From: an uncultured Pseudacidovorax sp.
GTDB lineage: Bacteria; Pseudomonadota; Gammaproteobacteria; Burkholderiales; Burkholderiaceae_C
Reading direction: 5' to 3'
NCBI RefSeq assembly: GCF_913773995.1
Contig: NZ_CAJYES010000113.1
Span: 62,001 to 126,000, forward strand
DNA length: 64,000 nucleotides
Part shown: one piece after another, positions 54,617 to 62,791 of the stretch
How positions within the stretch are numbered: the first letter of the stretch is position 1
Layout of the letters: each line of letters begins with the position of its first letter
Translations under genes and position numbers: made by a program
Notes under the pieces: model-generated
Database searches by the model: none
Told to the model about the DNA's origin: nothing
The model's input: only the letters and a program-made list of their open reading frames with translations

Positions 54617-55972
54617 TCATCGGTGCGCGGCATCGAACTGCAGCACCGCGCGCACGCCGCGGCCATCGGCGCGCGTGCCCAGTTGCAGTTCCAGGCCGTG
54701 CAGGTGCGCGATGCGCCGCACGATCGACACGCCCAGGCCGCTGCCCACCTCGTGCTGGCCTTCCGGCCGGTAGAAGCGCTCGCCCATGCGCGCGAGCTGT
54801 CCGGTCGACAGCGGCGGGCCGTCGTTCTCGACCTCCAGCTGTTCGCGGCCGATGCGAAGCAGCACGCTGCTGCCCTCGGGCGCATAGCGCACGGCGTTGT
54901 CCAGCAGGTTGCGCACGAGCACGGTCATCAGGTGGCCATCGCCCAGCAGCGGCATGGGGTGGGCGCCGCCGGCCGGCCATTCGCAGGCGAGGTCGATGCG
55001 CCGACGTTCGGCCAGCGGCAGGCAGTCGCTCATGGCCTGCTCGACGATCGGCGGCCAGTCGATCTCGGCATCCAGCGAGGGCAGCACCCCCGACTCCACG
55101 CGTGACAGCGACAGCATCTGCGTCACCAGCCGCTCCATGCGGTGCAGGCCGGCGCTGAGCTTGTCCTCTGCCTGCCGGCGCTCGGCCAGGGTGCCGGCAT
55201 GGCGCACCACGTCCCACTGCGCGGCAAGCACCGCCAGCGGGGTGCGCAGCTCGTGCGCGGCGTCGGCGGTGAAGCGGCGTTCGCGCACCAGCAGCTGCTC
55301 GATGCGCTGGAACAGCCCGTTCATCGCGGTCAGCAATGGCTTGAGTTCCGCCGGGGCACGGGCACTGGGAACGGGGCGCAGGTCCTGCGCGTCGCGGTGG
55401 GCGAGCTCGCTGGTCAATCGGCGCATGGGGGCGAGCGCGGCGCGCACGGCCCAGGCCATCACGGCCAGCAAGATCGGCAGCACCAGCAACCAGGGCACGA
55501 CCTGCGTGACCGTCAGGCCATAGACGAGCTCGTCGCGTTCGTAGGCACCCTGGCCGGCGGCTACCAGCCATTGGTCGTCGCCGGAGCGCATGTAGTAGAC
55601 GCGCCAGGGTCGCCCATCCACCTCGTCATCGACGAAGCCCTGGGCGTCGAAGCGGAAGTTCAAATCCACGCCCTCGCGGTCGGACAGGGCCAGTTTGCCG
55701 TCGGTCGACCAGACCGCGATCGCCAGGTCGCGCACATCCGAGTCGCCCGCGTCGGGTGCACCCTCCTTGGGTGCCGGCGGCAGCGTGGCTGACGAACCCG
55801 GGTAGCCGTGGCCCAGGGTGGCCTGCACCTGCCGCGCGAGACGCACGAGTTGGGTGTCGAACATCTCGTTGACCTCATGGCGAGCGCGCTGGATCGAGAA
55901 GTACAGCGCCAGGCCCCACACCAGTGGCGCGCAGATCAGCAGGTACAACAGCAGGCGACGCTGCAGGCTCAT
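54617..55972 (-). CDS. Two-component sensor histidine kinase (QseC/PmrB-like)
   Basis: 451-aa inner-membrane kinase: TM1 (about 7-24), a periplasmic domain (~25-150) with WSTDGKLALSD, TM2 (LPILLAVMAWAVRAAL), a HAMP-like linker, HisKA motif ADAAHELRTPLAVL, N box NLLDNAVRYAPEG and G box GSGLGVSIVRRIAHLHG. The periplasmic domain and layout resemble QseC/TctE-type sensors; the signal is unknown. It follows its regulator by 7 nt and converges on the TPR gene. Confidence 0.92.
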   Translation of the reverse strand: MSLQRRLLLYLLICAPLVWGLALYFSIQRARHEVNEMFDTQLVRLARQVQATLGHGYPGSSATLPPAPKEGAPDAGDSDVRDLAIAVWSTDGKLALSDREGVDLNFRFDAQGFVDDEVDGRPWRVYYMRSGDDQWLVAAGQGAYERDELVYGLTVTQVVPWLLVLPILLAVMAWAVRAALAPMRRLTSELAHRDAQDLRPVPSARAPAELKPLLTAMNGLFQRIEQLLVRERRFTADAAHELRTPLAVLAAQWDVVRHAGTLAERRQAEDKLSAGLHRMERLVTQMLSLSRVESGVLPSLDAEIDWPPIVEQAMSDCLPLAERRRIDLACEWPAGGAHPMPLLGDGHLMTVLVRNLLDNAVRYAPEGSSVLLRIGREQLEVENDGPPLSTGQLARMGERFYRPEGQHEVGSGLGVSIVRRIAHLHGLELQLGTRADGRGVRAVLQFDAAHR

Positions 55973-55979
55973 GGGAGGC

Positions 55980-56654
55980 TCACGCCGATCCTTCGCCGGA
56001 ACCGAGGGCGTAGCCGACGCCGCGCACCGTGCGCACGATGCCCGGGTCGATCTTGCGGCGGAGGTGGTGGATGTGAACTTCGAGCGAGTTGCCCTCAGGC
56101 TCGCCGCCGCTCCAGTCGTAGAGCTTTTCGAGCAGCGTCGATTTGGACAGCACGCGCTGCGGCTGGCTCAGGAAGATCTCCAGCAGCGCCAGCTCGCGGC
56201 CGGTGAGTTCGACCCGGGCGCCGCGCCAGTGCACCCGCTTGCTGGCTGGCTCGTAGCTGAGCTGCCCGTGCTGCCACACGGCCTGCGCATGCCCGGCGGT
56301 GCGTCGCACCAGCGCACGCAGCCGCGCGGCCAGCTCGTCGATGGTGATGGGTTTGATCAGGTAGTCGTCGGCACCGGCGTCCAGGCCATCGATGCGCTGC
56401 TCGACGCCGTCGCGTGCCGTCAGCACCAGGATCGGCAGCACGCGGCCGGCCTGCCGCCAGCGCCGCAGCCAGTGCATGCCGTCGCTGCCCGGCAGACCCA
56501 GGTCGAGCACCACGGCATCGAAGGGGGCCCCGGCCAGGGCTGCATCCGCCTGCGGTCCATCACGGAACCAGTCCACGGCATGGCCGCGCTGACGCAGGCC
56601 CTGGGCGAGCGCATCGCCCAGCAGGGTGTCGTCTTCCACGATCATGAGGCGCAT
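55980..56654 (-). CDS. Two-component response regulator, OmpR/QseB type
   Basis: 224-aa regulator: receiver domain with acidic pair IVEDD, phospho-acceptor Asp in VVLDLGLPGSDG, and conserved VLTARD and DDYLIKP. The OmpR-type winged helix contains VELTGRELALLEIFLSQPQRVLSKSTLLEKLYDW, HIHHLRRKI and TVRGVGYAL. ATG at 56654 (MRLMIVE) is the natural start. It forms an operon with the sensor kinase; its target genes are unknown, though the nearby hemolysin cluster is a candidate. Confidence 0.94.
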   Translation of the reverse strand: MRLMIVEDDTLLGDALAQGLRQRGHAVDWFRDGPQADAALAGAPFDAVVLDLGLPGSDGMHWLRRWRQAGRVLPILVLTARDGVEQRIDGLDAGADDYLIKPITIDELAARLRALVRRTAGHAQAVWQHGQLSYEPASKRVHWRGARVELTGRELALLEIFLSQPQRVLSKSTLLEKLYDWSGGEPEGNSLEVHIHHLRRKIDPGIVRTVRGVGYALGSGEGSA

Positions 56655-56781
56655 GGCAGGTGGCGCTGGCGGCAGTGCGGCGGACCGATCCTCGTGGGGG
56701 AGGCCGGCCTGCAGATGCCGCAGTTGCCGGGGGTGGTTCAGGTGGAAGTCAGGATATCGCACCCCGCCTCGCGCAAAAGAA

Positions 56782-56811
56782 AAAGGGACCCCGTTTGCAC
56801 GGGGTCCCTTT
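56782..56811 (-). terminator. Intrinsic terminator of the former tRNA-Met gene
   Basis: A 12-bp perfect stem AAAGGGACCCCG/CGGGGTCCCTTT (56782-56793 with 56800-56811). Read on the minus strand it is followed by TTTCTTTT and lies 8 nt beyond the tRNA CCA end. It would end transcription of the original tRNA. Confidence 0.88.
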
Positions 56812-56819
56812 GGAGGTTT

Positions 56820-56867
56820 TGGTGGCGCTTCACGGACTCGAACCGCGGACCTGTGGATTATGATTCC
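56820..56867 (-). other. attL: 3' fragment of a tRNA-Met (CAT) gene
   Basis: Read on the minus strand this is the 3' part of a tRNA: the anticodon loop ATCATAA with CAT, the stem half TCCAC, variable loop AGGTC, T arm CGCGGTTCGAGTCCGTG, the acceptor strand AAGCGCC, A, CCA. Homology stops inside the anticodon stem at about 56868; no D arm or 5' acceptor strand follows. It is therefore a remnant marking the left junction of an element inserted into tRNA-Met; an intact tRNA is expected at the other end. The gap 56868-57051 holds no gene, only the attachment arm and the integrase leader. Confidence 0.85.
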
Positions 56868-57051
56868 TCGGGCTGCTTTCATTCCGATTGCTTCGCTGTG
56901 GTTCATGTTGCTTGCTATGATCCTGTGGAATCAACGACTTAGCGCCTTATTCCTGGCCTGTCGGCCGGCTCTGTGATTCCGATTCGTTCACGAAAATTCG
57001 TGCTCCTGGGATACACAGTGGCTACACGACGGGGAGGGGCGAACCAACACC

Positions 57052-58530
57052 ATGGCCCGTCCAGCACGAAACGCCCCCGTCGATCTATCCCAAAGGGCGG
57101 CCCTTACGGTCGGATTGATTGAGCGCCTATCCTGCCCCACCGACACCAAAGGGCAAGCGTTTCTAAGGGATAGCGAAGCCCCAGGATTGCGGGTCCGTGT
57201 CACCAATACCGGCGCCAAGTCGTTCGTGTTTGAGGGCAAGCTGAACAGGCAGACCATCCGCCGCACGATTGGCGACGTGCGAAGCTGGACCATTGAGCAG
57301 GCACGCGCCGAAGCAAGGCGCCTCGCGGTGATGCTCGATGCCGGCATGGACCCCCGGGAGGTGGACAAGCGGCGGGCCGAAGAGAGGCTGGCCCGGGCTG
57401 CTGCTGACCAGGCCATGGCCGAGGCACAGAAAGCCGCTCAGGTGACGGTTAGAGAGGTGTGGGACGCATACCTAGAGGCGCGGAAAGATCATTGGGGCGC
57501 GACTCACTACAACGACCATGTGAAGCTGGCGCGGGCTGGTGGGCAGGTAGCGCGCCGGGGCACCAGGGGCACGGGCCTTACCGTGGACATGCCGCTATTC
57601 CCATTGATGGGCCTACCCTTGCGCGCGCTCGACGCTGCCACCGTCGAGGCATGGGCAGCAAAGGAGGCAAAGACCAGGCCCACCAGCGCGCGCCTTGCAT
57701 GGCGGTTGCTGAAAGTCTTCCTGAATTGGTGCGCTGAGCAACCGCAGTACGCAGGGCTCGTGCAGTCCACCAACGCGGCCGGGACACGCAAGACGCGGGA
57801 AGTGCTGGGCCGGCCGAAGGTCAAGACCGATGCCCTATTGCGCGAACAACTCGCGGCATGGTTCGCTGGAGTCCGGGCCATCCAAAACCCGACCATTTCG
57901 GCGGCCATACAAGTGATGCTCCTGACGGGCGCGCGTCCCAATGAGGTTTTGTCTATGCGTTGGGAAGACGTGAACACGAAATGGCGAGGGCTCACGATCA
58001 GAGACAAGGTGGAGGGGGAGCGAGTGATCCCCTTGACGCCCTATGTGTTGAGCCTGCTGCAGGCGCTCCCGCGCCGGAATGAATGGGTGTTTGCCAGCAC
58101 GCGCGCGGTATCGATGGATGAGCAGAACGCGAGGCGTCGCGCTCGACGCGCCGAAGCCTCGGGCGCCCAGCCTCAGGCCGGAGGGGTTGTGGTGGCCAGT
58201 GCGTCCGGCTACATCAGTGAACCGCGCGACCCCCACGCTAGAGCGTGCGCCGTTGCAGGAATTGACGGGCTGACCCTCCACGGGCTGAGGCGCAGCTTTA
58301 AGAGCCTGACGGAATGGCTGGAGATTCCGGCCGGAGTGGTGGCGCAAATCATGGGGCACAAGCCATCCGCGACAGCGGAGAAACACTACACCGTGCGGCC
58401 CCTCGATCTTCTGCGCATCCATCACGAGCGAATCGAAGCATGGATCTTGGAGCAGGCCAACATGCCAGCAGCCAACCCGCCAGCGGTGCCACGCCTGGCG
58501 CTGAATGATGGAGGGCGCCACTATGCCTAA
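57052..58530 (+). CDS. int: Tyrosine recombinase / integrase with DUF4102-type N-terminus
   Basis: 492-aa site-specific recombinase. N-terminal arm-binding domain (about 15-110: APGLRVRVTNTGAKSFVFEGKLNRQTIRRTIGDV), core-binding domain (~130-240), and catalytic domain with Arg295 (LTGARPNEVLSMRW), His410-x-x-Arg413 (LHGLRRSF), His436 (MGHKPSATAEKHY) and nucleophile Tyr446. An insertion around 360-395 between the catalytic strands is unusual. It is adjacent to the tRNA remnant, so it is likely the enzyme that inserted the element. Its 3' end overlaps the next gene by 8 bp. Confidence 0.93.
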   Translation: MARPARNAPVDLSQRAALTVGLIERLSCPTDTKGQAFLRDSEAPGLRVRVTNTGAKSFVFEGKLNRQTIRRTIGDVRSWTIEQARAEARRLAVMLDAGMDPREVDKRRAEERLARAAADQAMAEAQKAAQVTVREVWDAYLEARKDHWGATHYNDHVKLARAGGQVARRGTRGTGLTVDMPLFPLMGLPLRALDAATVEAWAAKEAKTRPTSARLAWRLLKVFLNWCAEQPQYAGLVQSTNAAGTRKTREVLGRPKVKTDALLREQLAAWFAGVRAIQNPTISAAIQVMLLTGARPNEVLSMRWEDVNTKWRGLTIRDKVEGERVIPLTPYVLSLLQALPRRNEWVFASTRAVSMDEQNARRRARRAEASGAQPQAGGVVVASASGYISEPRDPHARACAVAGIDGLTLHGLRRSFKSLTEWLEIPAGVVAQIMGHKPSATAEKHYTVRPLDLLRIHHERIEAWILEQANMPAANPPAVPRLALNDGGRHYA

Positions 58531-59524
58531 GCGCGCACAGAGCAAAGCCCAGACACAGGGCCTTGTAACTCTGGCCGAGCTGGCCCGGAGCATAGAGATT
58601 CATGGGGACTCTGGAGCGCTGGCGCCGAAGCTGGCCAAGGCACAGCGGATCATTGAACACGCAGGCATTCCCGTCCTGGCGACGCAGGGCACCGCGCCGG
58701 CCGAGGATGTGGTCGCAGCCTTTGCCGCTCCTGATGAATGGGCCGTGTCATTGCTCGATGCGGAGGGGATTAGGCGCGTTGCTGCCGATGAGAAGGCGCT
58801 TACGGCTCGCATGACCGAAGACCAGGCCCGCAAGATCGACAACGGGCGCTATACGCTTCTGGAGGCGGTTTCATGGTGGCTCGGCCGCCCACTCGCCGAG
58901 CTGACCGAGTTGCTTGATGGAGCGAATCACGGGCGCACTATTCCCCCGATGACGGATGAAGAGGCGGCATTGCTGCAAAAGCTCAAGCGTGCAGCGGTAT
59001 TGCCCGATGGCGACGAAAGGAAGCTTCGGATGTACCGCCCTGGGTTTGGCGTCTCTTACGATTACCCGGAGGGGGCCGTCGTCCGGGAGGAATACGAGGA
59101 AGCCAATGCAAGCGATCTAAATGCCTGGCTTGATGCTTACTCGGGGGGCATTGGTCGGCCGCTGCCTGGTCCTAGAGCCAGCACCGCAGGCGACGCCGAG
59201 CAAGGGCCAAAGCTTCGGGAGCTTGCAACGAAAGATCAGCTAATCGAAGCCTTCGGCAAGCTCACTGGCATGAACGAAAAATGGTTCAACAAAGTGCAAG
59301 ATATTCCAGCTCTGGACCGTGCGCGCATATCCCTAGGCGGCGGTGGAAGGACGCCGCTGTTTTGCCCTTACAAGGTGCTGCAATGGCTCCTTGATCCGAA
59401 TCGAAGGAAGGGCAGAGATGGGAGAGAACCCCTTAATCCAGAAACCGGGTGGCGAGTTTATGAAAACCGCTTTCGCCTGAGCTACGAGGCCCATCGTGAT
59501 TCTGATCCGCGCCAGTTCGACTAG
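58523..59524 (+). CDS. Hypothetical protein of the mobile element
   Basis: 333-aa soluble protein that I do not recognise. ATG at 58523 has GGAGG 9 nt upstream; an earlier ATG at 58505 is inside the integrase. The N-terminus is basic (PKRAQSKAQTQG) and followed by TLAELARSIEIHGDSGALAPKLAKAQRIIEHAG, which could be a helix-turn-helix-like segment. The C-terminal part (about 235-333) contains KDQLIEAFGKLTGMNEKWFNKVQDIPALDRAR and PYKVLQWLLDP. No membrane segment or catalytic motif. The DNA is visibly less GC-rich than the chromosome. Confidence 0.8.
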   Translation: MPKRAQSKAQTQGLVTLAELARSIEIHGDSGALAPKLAKAQRIIEHAGIPVLATQGTAPAEDVVAAFAAPDEWAVSLLDAEGIRRVAADEKALTARMTEDQARKIDNGRYTLLEAVSWWLGRPLAELTELLDGANHGRTIPPMTDEEAALLQKLKRAAVLPDGDERKLRMYRPGFGVSYDYPEGAVVREEYEEANASDLNAWLDAYSGGIGRPLPGPRASTAGDAEQGPKLRELATKDQLIEAFGKLTGMNEKWFNKVQDIPALDRARISLGGGGRTPLFCPYKVLQWLLDPNRRKGRDGREPLNPETGWRVYENRFRLSYEAHRDSDPRQFD

Positions 59525-59538
59525 GGCTCCGCGGCCGG

Positions 59539-59637
59539 CCCGGGGTTAAGCACCCCACCAGCCGGGATTTAGGGGCGGTTTAAGCCGGGGTTTGTGGGCG
59601 CGGGGCCCGGGGTTGCGGAGCCCCGGCCAAACCCCGG
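59539..59637. repeat. GC-rich direct repeats and nested palindrome
   Basis: The gap between the unknown gene and the AlpA-like gene contains four copies of CCGGGRTT in direct orientation (near 59540, 59572, 59585 and 59607) and one inverted copy at the end. CCGGGGTTTG (59585-59594) pairs perfectly with CAAACCCCGG (59628-59637), enclosing a second hairpin CCGGGG/CCCCGG (59607-59612 with 59621-59626). It could be a terminator, an excisionase/replication site or an origin; no T-tract follows. Confidence 0.6.
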
Positions 59638-59675
59638 AATTGGAATGAAGGCTTCAGACATAGGAGCCCTTCCGA

Positions 59676-59903
59676 ATGACCCGCAATGCTTCGCTTTCCC
59701 TTATCCCTTTGGCCGATGAGACGCGGCAGACGCTGCCCACGCGAGAGGCGGCAATCCACCTGAACCGCTCGCCTCATACCTTGCACATTTGGGCCATGAA
59801 CGGCAGCGGCCCGGTCCAGCCTCTTAGGGTCGGTGGTCGCCTTGCGTGGCCAACGGCAGAGCTTCGCAAGCTCCTGGGCGTGCAGCCGCTGGAGGCCGCG
59901 TAA
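59676..59903 (+). CDS. AlpA-like helix-turn-helix protein
   Basis: 75-aa basic DNA-binding protein. LPTREAAIHLNRSPHTLHIWAMNGSGPVQPLRVGGRLAWPTAELRKLL has the MerR/AlpA-type pattern of a helix-turn-helix followed by a short wing, as in excisionases and in AlpA regulators of prophage satellites. AGGAG lies about 9 nt before the ATG. The next gene starts on the last base of its stop codon (TAATG). Confidence 0.8.
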   Translation: MTRNASLSLIPLADETRQTLPTREAAIHLNRSPHTLHIWAMNGSGPVQPLRVGGRLAWPTAELRKLLGVQPLEAA

Positions 59904-60232
59904 TGAGCGGGCCGGACAAGAAAAAAGCCCCGGCCGCTGGAACGGCAAGGGCTTACAAGAAAGAAACTTCGGACCTCAATCATAGCGCTCCCTTCCTGAG
60001 CACAGAAGAGCAACGGGCCAAGATCCTGGGTCTTCTGAGGATGCGGCCCCACACGAGCTATGAGCTACGCCGCGCCGGTTGCTATCAGTGCCCCACGCGC
60101 GTTTTCGAGCTTCGCCGGCAAGGCTATGAGATCGAGACGCAGCGGGTGACGGTTGTAGACCAGGACGGTTTTTCGCATCCGTTCGTTGCCCTGTACTCCC
60201 TGGCCGATGAGGTGAAAGGGGATGGCCAATGA
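59903..60232 (+). CDS. Small winged-helix domain protein
   Basis: 109-aa protein with a disordered basic N-terminus (MSGPDKKKAPAAGTARAYKKE) and a winged-helix-like domain: STEEQRAKILGLLRMRPHTSYELRRAGCYQCPTRVFELRRQGYEIETQRVTV. This pattern is common in phage-type 'helix-turn-helix' proteins near replication genes. Regulatory or replication-accessory role inferred from context. It overlaps both neighbours. Confidence 0.75.
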   Translation: MSGPDKKKAPAAGTARAYKKETSDLNHSAPFLSTEEQRAKILGLLRMRPHTSYELRRAGCYQCPTRVFELRRQGYEIETQRVTVVDQDGFSHPFVALYSLADEVKGDGQ

Positions 60233-60405
60233 ATTGGGACGAAAAGCTCATTGCCACGCTCAAGGCGCGCTTTGCGCTGCTGGGGCACTCGGTCTACGAC
60301 CTGGCAGACGGCGGCTACGTAGTCACCCGCTGGGGCCATACGCGCCAATGCCCTGACGTGCACGCACTCGCGGTATTCCTGCGTCAGATTGGAGGCGCCG
60401 CATGA
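60229..60405 (+). CDS. 58-aa hypothetical protein
   Basis: ATG at 60229 overlaps the previous stop as ATGA, and its own TGA overlaps the primase start as ATGA. The product MNWDEKLIATLKARFALLGH...VFLRQIGGAA is 58 aa, soluble, with helix-strand-helix character (SVYDLADGGYVVTRWGHTRQC in the middle). The double coupling makes it a real gene. I recognise no family, but it resembles the tiny ORFs between regulators and primases in prophages. Confidence 0.7.
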   Translation: MNWDEKLIATLKARFALLGHSVYDLADGGYVVTRWGHTRQCPDVHALAVFLRQIGGAA

Positions 60406-61232
60406 TCGACTTTGACGATTACGCCATTGGCGATCATCGCGCGGCCTGCCCAGTCTGCAGCAAGACGCCCCGGGACAAGTCGCTAGGCATCACGATCCTG
60501 GCCCACGATCACGGCATTGCGCGCTGCTTTCGGTGCGACTTCCTGCAGCTACGACGCGAACAGCGGGAGCTGTCCCCGGCCGAGAAGCTGGCCTATCAAA
60601 GGCGAATGGACGCCCTCCGGCGCCAGCACGACGCCGAGCAGCGCCAGCGGCATGCGGAAGTCGCACAGGCGGCCCAAGAACGGTGGAAGGCGGCAACGCC
60701 AGCCGACGCGCATCCATACCTTTCCGTCAAAGGCATCCAGGCCCACGGCGCCCGCATCGAGGCGGGGCATACCTTGCTTATCCGCATGAGCGACGTTCAC
60801 GGGGTCATCCACAACGTCCAGGGCATCGCGCCCGATGGTGCTAAGCGGTTCATGCCTGGGGGCCGCGTAAAGGGCCTCTATTGCCCTATCGGCAGGCCGT
60901 CCGGCCGGCTGGTGGTGTGCGAGGGATTTGCGACGGGTGCCACGATTCACGAGGTCACCGGGCATGCGGTCGCTGTGGCCTTCAACGCCGGCAACCTGCT
61001 GTCGGTGGCTAAGTCGATGCGCGCGAAGTTCCCGTGCATCACCCTTGTTATCGCCGCAGACGATGACTGGAAGACCGATGGCAACCCGGGCTTGACTGCG
61101 GCAACTAAGGCGGCGCGAGCTGTGGGCGGACTGCTGGCGGTTCCCAACTTCGAGGGGCTGCCGAGGGGCGCCAAACACACGGACCATAACGATTTGCACC
61201 GGCTCGCCGGAAGCTTGGAGGCTCTGGCATGA
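60402..61232 (+). CDS. Primase-like protein with zinc-binding and Toprim domains
   Basis: 276-aa protein. N-terminal zinc motif CPVCS (Cys16, Cys19) and CFRC (Cys42, Cys45), as in phage/plasmid primases; a helical, charged linker (55-95); then a Toprim-type domain (~105-265) with LVVCEGFATGATIHEVTG (Glu) and LVIAADDDWKTDGNPGL (acidic DDD cluster). It likely makes RNA primers for element replication. It overlaps the small ORF and the DUF3987 gene by 4 bp each, so primase and DUF3987 act together. Confidence 0.87.
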   Translation: MIDFDDYAIGDHRAACPVCSKTPRDKSLGITILAHDHGIARCFRCDFLQLRREQRELSPAEKLAYQRRMDALRRQHDAEQRQRHAEVAQAAQERWKAATPADAHPYLSVKGIQAHGARIEAGHTLLIRMSDVHGVIHNVQGIAPDGAKRFMPGGRVKGLYCPIGRPSGRLVVCEGFATGATIHEVTGHAVAVAFNAGNLLSVAKSMRAKFPCITLVIAADDDWKTDGNPGLTAATKAARAVGGLLAVPNFEGLPRGAKHTDHNDLHRLAGSLEALA

Positions 61233-62791
61233 GTGCTGTATTTCTTAATCCTGTACGTGATGCTTTCGACGCCGCGCGGGCCCCAGTGCCCCGGGCCTGG
61301 CCCGTCCCTTCGCCTATCGTGTCCGAGCTGCCGCCAGCGCCGGCATTCGATGCGGAGGCGCTGCTACCCCAGTCCCTGGCGCATTTCGTTCTGGACGAGG
61401 CAGACCGGATGCCATGCGCGCCGGACTACATCGCCGCCGCTCTGCTGGTTTGCCTGGGCTCGGTGATCGGCGCCCGCTGCGGCATCAAGCCGAAGCGGCG
61501 GGATGATTGGATCGTGACGCCCAACCTTTACGGGGGAATCGTTGGAGACCCGTCCGTAAAGAAGTCGCCCGCGCTGTCTACCGTTACGCGCTTCCTCGAC
61601 CGTTTGGAGGCGCAGGAGGTGGAAAAGCTCGATGCCGCTATGAAGGTCTACGAGTCCGAGAAAGCCGCGTTTGAAGCCCATCAGGCGGCAGTCAAAGCCA
61701 ACATGAAAAAGGCGGCAGCCGGCAAGCCCGACCAAGACAAGATGGCCGCAGCGATGGCCGATCTGCAGACGCTGGAAGAGCCCGAAGAGCCCCACGCGAG
61801 GCGCTACAAGTCCAATGATTCGACCGTCGAGAAGCTGGGCGATCTGCTGGCGCACAACCCGCAAGGGATGCTGGTTTTTCGGGATGAGTTGATCGGCCTG
61901 CTGTCGTCCTGGGAGAAGGAAGGGCGCGAGGGCGACAAGGCGTTTTACCTTGAGGGCTGGAACGGCACTTCAAGTTTCAGCATTGATCGGATCTCGCGCG
62001 GCAGCCTGCACATCAAGAACCTGTGCTTGTCTGTCTTTGGTGGCATCCAGCCAGATCTACTGGAGCGCTACCTCGCGGGCATTTCCTCATCGCTCGACAA
62101 CGACGGACGCATCCAACGCTTTCAAGTGCTGGTGTACCCGGATCGTGTTGCATGGGAGTGGCGAGACAGGCACCCGGTGAAGGGCGCGCGCGAGGCGGTG
62201 CGCGATCTTTTCGACCGCCTGGCGGTGTTCGACCCCGTGCAGGATGGAGCAGCGCCAGCCGATGATTTTGTGAAGCTGCCCCATTTCCACTTCGATGATG
62301 AGGCCCAAAGCATCTTCATTGAATGGTGCACCGAGCTACACAGCGCATTGATCCCGCGCGAGCACAACCCGCTGATGCAGCAGCACCTAGGGAAGTTTGA
62401 AAAGCTCTTCTGTGCTGTCGCGCTCATCCTCCATGTGGCCGAGGGACAGATAGGCCCTGTGACGGCTGCAACGGCCCTGCGCGCTGCCTCGTGGTGTGAA
62501 TACCTGGCTGGCCATGCGCGGCGGGTCTATGGGCTGGTGGAGGCAAGCAAGGTCAACACGGCCCGCATGGTGGCCCGTCGCCTCCAACAGGGAAAGCTAC
62601 TGGACGGGTTCACGGTGCGTGACGTGGTGCGCAAGCAGTGGGCGGGTGTCACAAGCTCAATGCAGGCCGAGGGCGCGCTAGCCACCTTGGAAGAAGGCGG
62701 ATGGGTCCAGGGGGTCGAAACCGACAACCCGACGGGTCGGCCGACTGTGCGCTACTACATCAACCCCAAGATTGGGGAGGTGTCGGCATGA
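61229..62791 (+). CDS. DUF3987-domain (YfjI-like) replication protein
   Basis: 520-aa protein typical of prophages and satellites. IVGDPSVKKSPALS (GxxxxxKS) resembles a Walker A motif. A long helical insertion follows (about 125-190, Glu/Ala/Lys-rich), then LLAHNPQGMLVFRDELIGLLSSWEKEGREGDKAFYLEGWNG (Walker B-like acidic residues) and LCLSVFGGIQPDLLERYLAG. It probably is a helicase/ATPase partner of the primase. The C-terminus holds a winged-helix-like region (TVRDVVRKQWAGVTSSMQAEGALATLEEGGWV). Confidence 0.85.
   Translation: MSAVFLNPVRDAFDAARAPVPRAWPVPSPIVSELPPAPAFDAEALLPQSLAHFVLDEADRMPCAPDYIAAALLVCLGSVIGARCGIKPKRRDDWIVTPNLYGGIVGDPSVKKSPALSTVTRFLDRLEAQEVEKLDAAMKVYESEKAAFEAHQAAVKANMKKAAAGKPDQDKMAAAMADLQTLEEPEEPHARRYKSNDSTVEKLGDLLAHNPQGMLVFRDELIGLLSSWEKEGREGDKAFYLEGWNGTSSFSIDRISRGSLHIKNLCLSVFGGIQPDLLERYLAGISSSLDNDGRIQRFQVLVYPDRVAWEWRDRHPVKGAREAVRDLFDRLAVFDPVQDGAAPADDFVKLPHFHFDDEAQSIFIEWCTELHSALIPREHNPLMQQHLGKFEKLFCAVALILHVAEGQIGPVTAATALRAASWCEYLAGHARRVYGLVEASKVNTARMVARRLQQGKLLDGFTVRDVVRKQWAGVTSSMQAEGALATLEEGGWVQGVETDNPTGRPTVRYYINPKIGEVSA

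Noticed and set aside
56820-56905. Functional tRNA at the element junction
   Set aside because: Only the 3' half from the anticodon stem is present; no D arm or 5' acceptor strand can be found to the right.
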